Shown in pieces: positions 54,348-61,963 of a DNA stretch of 64,000 nt. This stretch comes from Thermosediminibacter oceani DSM 16646. GTDB lineage: Bacteria; Bacillota; Thermosediminibacteria; Thermosediminibacterales; Thermosediminibacteraceae. Within the stretch, counting starts at the first letter, position 1. Each line of letters starts with the position of its first letter. The stretch lies in assembly GCF_000144645.1 (NCBI RefSeq), contig NC_014377.1:620001-684000 (forward strand). Direction: 5' to 3'. The notes under the pieces were generated by a model. It ran no database searches. It had not been told where the DNA came from and was given only the letters and a program-made list of their open reading frames with translations. The translations under genes and the position numbers were made by a program.

Positions 54348-55172
54348 ATGCTCACAATGACCCAAATTGATAATATCAGAAAAGCTTTCTTTATGAAAGG
54401 GCAAAATATCAGCGAGATAGCCCGGGAGTTCCAAAAAGACCGAAAAACGATACGAAAGTATATCTATCAAGAGGACTGGAACACCAGGGTTAAAGCTGAA
54501 GAAGCTAAACATACCTTCCCAAAACTCGATCCTTTCAAGGCGGATATAGACCAATGGCTAGAAGAAGATAAAAAAGCTCGCAAAAAGCAGAGACATACAG
54601 CTAAAAGAGTTTACGACAGGCTCTATGAAAAATACCAAGATAAGTTTAACTGTTCTTACCGTACCGTAGCAGGCTACGTGGCCATGAGAAAAAAAGAATT
54701 GTACCAGGACAACTCATGCCGTCTGCCGCTGGAACATATCCCGGGTGAAGCGCAGGTGGATTTCGGCGAAGCAGACTTTTACGAAAACGGGACGCTATAC
54801 CACGGCTTTTATCTGAACCTGTCGTTTCCCTACAGTAACGCGGGCTATACTCAGCTCTTCAAGGGAGAAAACCAGGAATGCCTGTTTCAGGGACTTAAGA
54901 ACATATTTGAACATATTGGTGGAGTGCCTCATAAGCTATGGTTCGATAACGCCAGCACTATTGTGAAATTCTTGAAGAATGGTGAGCGAAAACTAACCGA
55001 CGCCTTCCTGAGATTCAAGCAGCACTATGGTTTTGAAGCGGTATTCTGTAACCCTACTTCCGGCCACGAAAAGGGTAATGTGGAAAACAAGGTGGGATAC
55101 CACCGGCGCAACTTCCTTGTCCCGGTCCCCGGGTTTGAAAAGCTGGAGGATTTTAAGAAAAGAAAAACCTGA
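54348..55172 (+). pseudogene. istA: IS21-family transposase IstA, C-terminally truncated
   Basis: About 275 codons from ATG 54348 (after GGGAGGAATGGAGG). It has an HTH (MKGQNISEIAREFQKDRKTIRKY) and the start of the DDE integrase core: first Asp in GEAQVDFGEADF, second Asp in LWFDNAST and the NPTSGHEKGNVENKVGYHRRN block with Glu. The IstA tail (normally another ~200 residues) is missing; the frame ends KLEDFKKRKT where istB sequence begins. Frame open to 54222 lies inside the element end. Confidence 0.85.
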
Positions 55173-55613
55173 TCCTTTACGGCAACGTGGGAACCGGCAA
55201 AACCCATCTTGCCACAGCCATCGGTGTGGAGGCCTGTAAAAAAGGATTCAGCGTAAAGTTTTTGTCGCACTGCAGCACTGGTAAACCGGCTGGTAGAAGC
55301 CAGGAAGGGAGGTGAACTTTCCGGGTTACTGAAACAGCTTTCCAAACCGGATCTTCTGATCTGCGACGAATGGGGCTATGTTCCTTTGGACCGCGAAGGA
55401 GCGCAGCTACTTTTTCAGGTGATTTCGGACTGCTATGAACGTCGCAGTGTAGTAATTACCACTAACCTGGAATTCAGCCGCTGGGCGAGCATTTTCTACG
55501 ATGAGCAGATGACAGCAGCAATGATTGACCGGCTAATACACCACAGTTACCTATTGATCTTTGATGGTCAAAGCTACCGGATGAGGCAATCACTCATGAG
55601 GCAGTTAAGTTAA
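55160..55613 (+). pseudogene. istB: IS21-family ATPase IstB, N-terminally deleted and frameshifted
   Basis: Starts within the helper ATPase at KKNLILYGNVGTGKTHLATA (Walker A), so roughly the first 100 residues are gone. A one-base shift near 55260 (after GFSVKF) breaks the frame; the continuation ALVNRLVEARKGGELSG, then LLICDEWGYVPLDREG (Walker B), VVITTNLEFSRW and MIDRLIHHSYLL is in the next frame to a stop at 55613. Non-functional. Confidence 0.85.
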
Positions 55614-55687
55614 CATAAAAATTCCCCACCGGTGCCTGGGGAAAACTCTTTGCAAAAATGGGGAATTTCCTCTTGCAAAAAACAACA

Positions 55688-56206
55688 TCGGCGGTTATAG
55701 TCGGTGCCTACATATTTGCTACATATGCGTAAAAGGTGGATGGTGTAAGGCTGACGAAAAGCAAGAACGTTAGTAGAAACTATATCCTTTCGCCACCCAC
55801 CTTTTGGCAATTGCGACTTTGTCGGCTACTGAGGGTTTACTCGATCCCGCAATTCTCTTAAAATAGCCAGTTCTAGTTCTTTTTCCGCCACAAGTCTTTT
55901 TAGCTGGTCATTCTCCCTAGCTAAACTTTCTAGCCTATTTTCTGCCTCTAAAAGCCTTTGGTTTACATCGCGTGGCAGAGGGATAACAGAACCATTCTTT
56001 CTTGTTGCTTGAAGCCAGTTATATACCGTATTTTTGGAGAGTCCATGTCTTCTAGCCACTAACGCAATATTACCAACTTCCTGGCATTCTCTTACAACTT
56101 GCTCCTTAAATTCTTGGTCATAACGTTTCTTTTTCAATTTCATACCCCCTAATTAACATTGTAACATTATCAAACTTTTTCTCCAATTCTATTAGGGGGC
56201 TAAATA
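55688..56206 (-). mobile_element. Remnant of an IS3-family element
   Basis: Contains an intact orfA (55826-56143) and the first ~40 codons of orfB (reads ADKVAIAKRWVAKGYSF, then shifts frame) before it is cut at the IS21 end. Beyond orfA, CCCCCTAAT (56148 region) and ATTAGGGGG (about 56191-56199) form a 9-bp inverted pair that may be part of the IS terminus; the right boundary is approximate. Confidence 0.6.
55826..56143 (-). CDS. IS3-family transposase OrfA
   Basis: 105-aa HTH protein (KRYDQEFKEQVVRECQEVGNIALVARRHGLSKNTVYNW, about 7-45) followed by a leucine-zipper-like coiled coil (LLEAENRLESLARENDQLKRLVAEKELELAILREL, about 68-100). OrfA alone cannot transpose; orfB is missing. Confidence 0.85.
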   Translation of the reverse strand: MKLKKKRYDQEFKEQVVRECQEVGNIALVARRHGLSKNTVYNWLQATRKNGSVIPLPRDVNQRLLEAENRLESLARENDQLKRLVAEKELELAILRELRDRVNPQ

Positions 56207-56236
56207 GAATGCTATATTTAATTAGGTGAGGCATTA

Positions 56237-56827
56237 ATGAACAAAAATTTTTTCATAATTATGTTAATAATTATCTCTATTCTATTAGGCTTTTTTGTTT
56301 ATAATCAAAGACAGGAGAACATAAAATATGAAAATTTATTTTCCGATAAACTATATACAACGATGTATTTACTATCTTCCTCAATACTCAGTAATAATGA
56401 AATTCTCCAATCAGGTTTTAGCAAAAAGTATTTTACCGAATCGGAAGTTGATCAGCTTATTTATAATTACGCTAATATTATTAACTATTCTCAGGAAGCA
56501 AATTATTTTGTTAGAACCTTGGGTAGAGCAAAGTCTTCACAAATAAATGATTATACAGCATATATAGCCGAGAGAATTCAGTATTACTTACTGAATATAA
56601 AAAGGCATGCAAACGGCAATTATTCTGTTTCTTTAAATGAGGATAATACAGAGCTGTTTCAATATGCAAAAGAAGTAAGTGAACTCTGGACGTCAGTTAT
56701 CAATAACACTATAGAAGGTAAAAGTCCAGAAGAGCTAGGAAACATACATGATAATTATTGGGTTGAAACTATGTTAGAATTGTCCCGTCATTCTAAAAAT
56801 CAAAAACATTATTTTGATAATTTTTAA
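56237..56827 (+). CDS. Hypothetical membrane-anchored protein (196 aa)
   Basis: One N-terminal membrane segment (FFIIMLIIISILLGFFVY, about 5-22) and an extracytoplasmic helical domain rich in Asn, Tyr and Ser. No family recognised. Codon use is far more AT-rich than flanking housekeeping genes, indicating recent acquisition. The ribosome site AGGTGAGG lies about 8 nt before the ATG. It is the only intact non-mobile gene in the decayed region before 60.2 kb. Confidence 0.6.
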   Translation: MNKNFFIIMLIIISILLGFFVYNQRQENIKYENLFSDKLYTTMYLLSSSILSNNEILQSGFSKKYFTESEVDQLIYNYANIINYSQEANYFVRTLGRAKSSQINDYTAYIAERIQYYLLNIKRHANGNYSVSLNEDNTELFQYAKEVSELWTSVINNTIEGKSPEELGNIHDNYWVETMLELSRHSKNQKHYFDNF

Positions 56828-57129
56828 TGAGGTTGCAAAATATTTCATGCAAATTTCATCCTTCTATGATGATCAAGTCCAATTTTTTTGTGTAAAAATC
56901 CCTCTGGCTAGAACCAGGTGATTCTATCACCATCGCTTGGCCTATTATACCGCCTCCGGCCCTTTAGGTGTCAAGGATACACTATCGCCGGGCTCTGCCT
57001 CCCCTTGACATCGAGGCCTCCAGCGGTTATCAATAGAGCCCGTCCCCGTTTTTCGTCCTGTTCCATAAGTAATGCTTTACTTTGGTGATGGTAATTTAAA
57101 ATTAAGAAGCTGTTTTAGGAGGAAGGTTA
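56828..57129. other. Non-coding stretch with an out-of-place GC-rich block
   Basis: About 300 nt without a gene. From about 56930 to 57060 the composition switches from AT-rich to GC-rich (for example CCGCCTCCGGCCC and CCCGTCCCCG). On the minus strand it holds TTGACA and TATAAT elements separated by 19 nt. It may be an end of an unidentified mobile element. CPBP coding sequence starts directly after. Confidence 0.45.
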
Positions 57130-58051
57130 GTGAATAATATTTCTTCTTTATTGGATGGAAAAGTATTAAATATTATGCTTCATTTTTATAAGAGATTAAA
57201 AGAAACACCGTTGCTTTTGGGTTATATAATCGTAGGATTAGCAGTAACATTTGGTTTGAAGGGTTTTCAGGGATTGGTTGTAGCCCTGAAGAACTTAGTT
57301 GTATTATTAAATAATCAGGATTATGACCGAAGATTCACCTAAGTCTGTTAAGATAAAAAATCCCAAATTAGAGTTATGTGTCGGATTTATATTTTTTGTA
57401 TATGAGTTAATAATAGCTGTTTTGGTACATAATTACGTCAAGAATGCTGCTTTTGCAAGTAAAGTACATAATTTTCGAGAATTTATGCGAAATATTTTCT
57501 TATTGAATTATAAAACATTAACAGTTCTATCTGGAGAACTCATGAATGCTATTACAGTTACAATATTGATAACAATTCCCATTATATTAATCTACCTACT
57601 AATGGGCTATAAACTTAGAGAAATGGGTTTTAATAGAGGGTACTGGAAGCTTACCTTTGTGCTTATGGCATTAAGTGTATTGTTAGGTATCTATGAAGGA
57701 TTTAAAATATCTGATTATAAGTTGCTTATAGCTGTATATCTTATTCATATATTTATAAACGGTTTACCCGAAGAATTGTTTTATAGAGGTTTTTTACTTC
57801 CGCGATTAGAAGTTATATTAAAGAATTCGCTCAATGCTTTAGTTATTTCTTCAATAATTTTTAGTGCAAGCCATGTTCCTTCTATGGTCATACAATACAA
57901 TTACAGTCTTTGGCACGCTTTATTGGATGTGTTTAGCTTCGAACAGCCTACAGGTCTTATATGGGGATATTTATATTTAAGAACAAGGAGTGTTATTCCC
58001 GGTATGCTGTGGCATGCTTCTGTTGGAATATTGGGTAAGATATTTTTATGA
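57130..58051 (+). pseudogene. CPBP family intramembrane metalloprotease, frameshifted by an 11-nt deletion
   Basis: The first frame (GTG 57130 after AGGAGGAAGG) gives 70 residues. The second (ATG 57323) gives 242 residues with the CPBP motifs EELFYRGFLLP, FSASHVPS and LWHASVG, i.e. the Glu-Glu-Arg and His residues of the CAAX/ABI protease site. Alignment with the copy at 53918 shows 11 nt missing after TTATTA at about 57314 (that copy has ATCTGGGCCTT), which breaks the frame. Translation restarting at 57323 could still give an active protease lacking two N-terminal helices. Members are CAAX-like proteases or bacteriocin-immunity proteins. Confidence 0.78.
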
Positions 58052-58114
58052 TTTTAGAGAATCATTGGGAATTGGTATATATAAAAAATTCGAAAAAATA
58101 CGATTATAACCTGC

Positions 58115-58262
58115 CGGCTGACAAAACCGTTTTGATAATTGCTCATACAGACTTTTGACCTTGAAAATTGTGACAAAAGTGATGGTCTTACATAAAAGAG
58201 AAATTGTTGAAGTTGGGACTCATGAAGAGCTTTTACCAAAAGAGGAGCTTACAACAATGTGA
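58115..58262 (+). pseudogene. Remnant of an ABC exporter ATPase C-terminus
   Basis: KTVLIIAHT (H-loop) in one frame, a stop, then LKIVTKVMVLHKREIVEVGTHEELL in another frame: the standard ending of MsbA/LmrA-type exporters (compare HRLST...D.I.VL..G.IVE.GTHEELL). Everything upstream is gone. Confidence 0.65.
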
Positions 58263-58383
58263 AAAAAACAATCTGTGATAAAATTTCCCTTACCTAAAAA
58301 AGGAATTTACAGATTTGTGCCGAAATTTAAAAACCAATCTTTAACATAAGGGGGTATTAAATGGGGATTGAAAGAAACACATA

Positions 58384-59556
58384 ATGAAATTTACCCTGTA
58401 CAGTGTTTTTACGAAGGCGTTATTCATGGATGCTATTATTATACTTTATTTGTTCGCACACGGTTTGAACGTTACCCAAATAATGTTCCTGGAGACCTTT
58501 TCAGCTTTAACCATAACTTTCTTTGAGGTTCCGGGTGGCGCTGTAGCGGATAAGTTTGGCATAAAATACAGTTTGTTTTTTGGAGCATTTTTCCAAGCGA
58601 TTGCAGTCATATTTTTTATAATCGGTCAAAATTATCTATTCTTTGTTGTCGGGATAGTGATATTTTCGATTGGAGCTACTTTTATATCGGGTGCGGACAA
58701 CGCTTATTTGTATGACTTTTTAAATGAAAATAATATGAGAGATAAGTTTCAACAAATTGACGGCAGCATAATGTCATGGGTTTATTACGCTATGGCGATT
58801 ACTTCTCTGACAGCAGGTTTTCTATATACGAAAAGCATCTATTATCCTTTATATCTCACCTTTATATTCCTAATATTCCATCATTGTTGGCGCTCGGTCT
58901 GGCAAATATAAGTTTGGAAGGCGAAAAAACCGGAAGCCAAGTTGTCCTATTCTCAAATCATCGAAGAAAGCGGAAAATTTATATTTAAAAACGCCGACAT
59001 ATTATTCTTGTCCCTCTTTTCTATTGGAATTCTATCCTTTATACATTTGGCCAAAAACATCGAACAGACATATTTATATTTAAATAAAGTGCCGCCGCAA
59101 TACTTCGGAGCGCTGGTATGTATTTTCAATTTGACTGCATGATTCTTTTCCAGAAAAAGCAGGCAGATAACCGATTTGTTTAAAAATGAAGGCCAGCTTT
59201 ATATATGTATAGCATTGTTCCTGTTTATAATATTGATGAGTCAAATTAAGTATTTGTATTTCAGCTTGCCTTTGCTTTTAGTTTTCTATGCAATTAGAGG
59301 TATAGCTTCCCCTTATATCTTCAGACGCCTGAATGAGTCCATTATTTCGAAAATACGTGCCACGATACTCTCTTTTCACAATTTATTGATGGGCCTTTTT
59401 GTAGCCGCTTCGGCCCCTCTGCTGGGGTTTTTTACGGATAGATCGGGTATATATTATACCTATCTCGTAATGCCGCTGAGTTTCTTATGCCTGATTGCCG
59501 TTATTTCTCTTTTAAAGTCGAAGAAATTAAAAATGTTGGTTTTTCGGGCGGATTGA
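58384..59556 (+). pseudogene. MFS transporter, disrupted by frameshifts and a nonsense codon
   Basis: About 390 codons of a 10-12-helix MFS permease starting MKFTLYSVFTKALFMDA and with the motif-A-like GGAVADKFGIKYSL. Two compensating shifts between about 58868 and 58935 (IPSLLALGLANISLEGEK is in the +1 frame) and an in-frame TGA at 59140-59142 break it. The C-terminal third (LLLVFYAIRGIASPYIFRRLNE...) is still open. Belongs to a decayed AT-rich transport block. Confidence 0.78.
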
Positions 59557-59617
59557 AATGGCGGTTTATATTAAAGACCAGAATAGGTAGCTATAAGAAA
59601 GAAAAAAAGAGTTGAGA

Positions 59618-59707
59618 ATGAAAAAAGGTGATGAAATAATAGCTTTTGTTAACGATATTCCGATTTATAAAAATGAAGTGGAATATAGAAAAGATTGGCA
59701 GAAATAG
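59618..59707 (+). pseudogene. Possible SurA/foldase-like N-terminal fragment
   Basis: 29-codon frame MKKGDEIIAFVNDIPIYKNEVEYRK. VN-x-x-PIYK-x-E resembles the N-terminal SurA-like domain of foldases; similar-looking residues continue in another frame to about 59790. Very tentative. Confidence 0.25.
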
Positions 59708-59794
59708 CCTATGGAAGCAGAGACAATGAATTTGTAGATTCCTTTGCTGCAATTTTTGCTCTTTTTTTGTTAAAGTGGAAGGGAATTTTACCTC

Positions 59795-60257
59795 ATGAAT
59801 CTGGGAAAAATAGTGGAGCTTGATAGGATAAACATGAGCCCGATATTAAAGGAATTAGGCATAGAGTTTGATCCCGAGAGACGAAAGAATGACCTTGTCA
59901 GAGAAATTGAAAAAGGGCTAGGTTTATCCTGGTCTGGGGAGCGATATTCTGGCTGCTTATCTGGAGTATATGCCTCTTTCTGAAGACTGCTGGAATGTGA
60001 TGTCGATACAGGTACATCCTGCGTACAAAAGAAGCTCAATTTTGCGCGAGATATTACAAAAAGGCTACAGAGAAATATTATCGAATCATCCGAAATAAGT
60101 TTTCAGTTCTGCCCATAAAAACAACAAATCTTCGGTTTTGCTTCATCGTAGGCTGGGGTTCAGGGTTATTTCGGATGAAAACGAAAGATATAGATACGAA
60201 ATTTCCGGCGATGAACTGCTGGGATTTTTTAACCGGATATTTAAGAAGGGGAATTAA
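59795..60257 (+). pseudogene. GNAT-family N-acetyltransferase, disrupted
   Basis: Frame 1 reads MNLGKIVELDRINMSPILKE... to about 59930. It then shifts to SDILAAYLEYMPLSEDCWNVMSIQVHPAYKRSSILREILQKGYRE, a beta4-P-loop-like acetyl-CoA region. An in-frame TAA sits at about 60096-60098. The ending SSVLLHRRLGFRVISDENERYRYEI is the classic GNAT C-terminus. One frameshift plus one nonsense codon. Confidence 0.65.
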
Positions 60258-60288
60258 TCCAAACACTGCAAAACTTGGAGGGAATTGC

Positions 60289-60672
60289 TTGAAAGTTCTT
60301 TACACTATTTCCGTTTTGATTTGCTCTCTTTTAGTCTACAAATTTTGGCCCAAATATGAAAATAATATGTTTCCTCTTTTTACGGACATTACTACCATCC
60401 TGCTTTTTCTTCCCTCATTTTTTATTTTGTTTTTCTCCTTCCCTTCCTTCATCCTTTTAACTTTATCTAAACAGTTAAAAAAAGCAATTAAGATTTCCAT
60501 GGTTTTATTGATCTATATAATGGTCTTTTTATTCTCCCTGAATGCATTAGACTTTTATTCAATAAGGTTGAGGGGTTTAATTTCTTTCGTAACTTCATTA
60601 CCGGGGTTATTACATTTCATCTTATCGATAACATATGTTCATTCAAAGGATATCGGGCTGCCCAAAAATTGA
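60289..60672 (+). CDS. Small multi-pass membrane protein (127 aa)
   Basis: TTG 60289 has GGAGGG 6 nt upstream and yields KVLYTISVLICSLLVYKFW..., four hydrophobic helices in all (about 4-18, 30-52, 65-82, 100-118). No family recognised. The open frame to 60175 overlaps the GNAT remnant and is not used. AT-rich like its neighbours. Confidence 0.55.
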   Translation: MKVLYTISVLICSLLVYKFWPKYENNMFPLFTDITTILLFLPSFFILFFSFPSFILLTLSKQLKKAIKISMVLLIYIMVFLFSLNALDFYSIRLRGLISFVTSLPGLLHFILSITYVHSKDIGLPKN

Positions 60673-60782
60673 CTAAAAAAAATAAGGATAGCAGAAAAAA
60701 GGCTTTTATTTACAAAAAATCGTTATTATGCTAATATGAAACATAATTAGCCCCACAATTATTTCTTTCGGGAATGATGTGC

Positions 60783-61136
60783 ATGGACATAAAAAGGGCG
60801 GAAAAAGAATACAAAGCTTTGTTAGAAAGTGAACTAGAAAGGATTACAGCAGAGCTTAAAAAGCTCGGTGCGGAAAAAATACTGCTCTTTGGTTCTTATG
60901 CTGCGGGGCGCAAAGACCTTTTAACCGACCTCGACATCATAGTGGTTTTAAAGAGCGATCTACCATTTATCGAGCGGATAGGTTTTATCTATAGAAAAGT
61001 CGCTCCTAGAGTAGCTGCGGATATACTGGTTTATACGCCTGAAGAATGGCAAACTGTTAAGAAAAAGCCTTTTTTCAAAAAAGCCGCTGCCGAGGGGAGG
61101 GTGCTGTATGAGAAGGTCGGGAATGGAAGAGGGTAA
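60783..61136 (+). CDS. Minimal nucleotidyltransferase (MNT domain)
   Basis: A 117-aa protein with the complete GSX10DXD motif: GSYAAGRKDLLTDLD, plus the later Asp in VAADILVY. Three in-frame ATGs start the frame (60774, 60777, 60783); the last fits typical MNT starts (MDIKRAEKEYK). It overlaps the HEPN gene by 29 nt. In MNT-HEPN pairs the nucleotidyltransferase usually acts as antitoxin by modifying the HEPN partner. Confidence 0.88.
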   Translation: MDIKRAEKEYKALLESELERITAELKKLGAEKILLFGSYAAGRKDLLTDLDIIVVLKSDLPFIERIGFIYRKVAPRVAADILVYTPEEWQTVKKKPFFKKAAAEGRVLYEKVGNGRG

Positions 61137-61527
61137 GAGATGGCTGGAACAGGCAAAAGAAGACTTAAAGTGGGCCAGAGTCCTGGCCGAACAAGGTGGC
61201 TATCATATCGCGTGCTTTTTAGCCCAGCAGGTGGCTGAAAAAGCCATTAAAGCTCTTTTATATGCTATGGGGGAAACTATAGTCCTGGGCCATTCGGTGA
61301 ACGTATTAGCCCGAAGAGCCGCCCAGTATAATGAAAAAATAGGAGAAAAGTGCGAAAAATGGTCTATACTAGACGGTTATTACATTCCAACAAGGTATCC
61401 TAACGGCCTGCCGGACAGTATTCCTGCACGAGTGTACAACAGGGAAATAGCTACTATAGCCGTAGATTTGGCTGAAGATGTGGTTAATACTATGGAAGAA
61501 ATAATGAATGATTTAGAGGCTTTTTGA
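61108..61527 (+). CDS. HEPN domain protein, partner of the MNT protein
   Basis: A 139-aa helical protein of the COG2250 type with WLEQAKEDLKWARVLAE, the central FLAQQVAEKAIKALLYAMGE and IPTRYPNGLPDSIPA. The R-x4-6-H ribonuclease motif of toxic HEPN proteins is not visible. GAGGGGAGGG precedes ATG 61108; ATG 61123 is an alternative. Tight overlap with the MNT gene indicates a two-gene module, toxin-antitoxin-like. Confidence 0.87.
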   Translation: MRRSGMEEGKRWLEQAKEDLKWARVLAEQGGYHIACFLAQQVAEKAIKALLYAMGETIVLGHSVNVLARRAAQYNEKIGEKCEKWSILDGYYIPTRYPNGLPDSIPARVYNREIATIAVDLAEDVVNTMEEIMNDLEAF

Positions 61528-61646
61528 ACAATAGGCAGCGGTAGCTCAGCATATATGGAAGCCTCAAGAACGGAGTCCAGCATGTAGGTGCCCGACTCTA
61601 TGAATTGGCTCAGCGTTTGCACGGACAAGTTCTTCTTTTGGCGCTC

Positions 61647-61675
61647 TTGACAAAGCAATAGCCTGAAGGTAAAAT
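61647..61675 (+). promoter_or_regulatory. Sigma-A promoter of valS
   Basis: TTGACA at 61647-61652 and TAAAAT at 61670-61675 with a 17-nt spacer, just upstream of the T-box leader. Confidence 0.8.
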
Positions 61676-61689
61676 ATACATAAAAATAG

Positions 61690-61942
61690 AGAGTGCAAAG
61701 GCGTTGACGGGGAGGAGTAGAAAGCCAACCCTTATAAAAGAGAGGAAGGCCGCCGGGTGAAAGCCTTCTTAAGGGTAGCTTTCGAAGGTCGCCCCTGAGC
61801 CGTCCCGGTGAAAAAGTAGCCGGGGCCGGTTTTTCCGTTATATTTTCGAGAGCCCGGATTTGAAAGTCCGGGAACTAAGGTGGTACCGCGAAAAAGGCCT
61901 TTCGTCCTTAAATCAGGGCGAAAGGCCTTTTAAGTTTTTACA
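61690..61942 (+). promoter_or_regulatory. T-box riboswitch of valS
   Basis: The 3' part has the canonical T-box AACTAAGGTGGTACCGCG (61873-61890), directly followed by the terminator AAAAGGCCTTTCG...CGAAAGGCCTTTT with a T run (about 61891-61941). The 5' part is a long stem I region with AGTA-like and GGAG-like elements; GTC at 61788-61790 is a candidate valine specifier. Uncharged tRNA(Val) should allow read-through into valS. Confidence 0.92.
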
Positions 61943-61963
61943 TTTTTTAAAGGAGGAGGAAGA

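Larger units (their letters stand above)
54213..55687 (+). mobile_element. Internally deleted IS21-family element
   Basis: About 1475 bp starting TG and ending CA. Both ends carry the same pattern: 9 nt, then TTGCAA, then an AAATYCCCCA-TTTTGCAA block (left 54222-54250; right, inverted, about 55646-55678), with a second CCCC/TTGCAA copy inside. Such multiple terminal repeats are typical of IS21. It holds 5' istA joined to a late part of istB. No target duplication is visible: the left flank is ATTAAAA and the right flank TCGGCGG. The element therefore suffered a deletion or rearrangement after insertion. Confidence 0.8.

Noticed and set aside
59140-59142. TGA in the MFS gene as a selenocysteine codon
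   Set aside because: The gene also has frameshifts, MFS transporters are not selenoproteins, and no SECIS-like hairpin is evident after it.
61536-61600. tRNA-like string GCGGTAGCTCAG
   Set aside because: No matching acceptor stem, anticodon arm or T loop follows.
61380-61658. 92-codon minus-strand ORF as a complete gene
   Set aside because: More than half is antisense to the HEPN gene; only the segment right of 61530 could be a relic.
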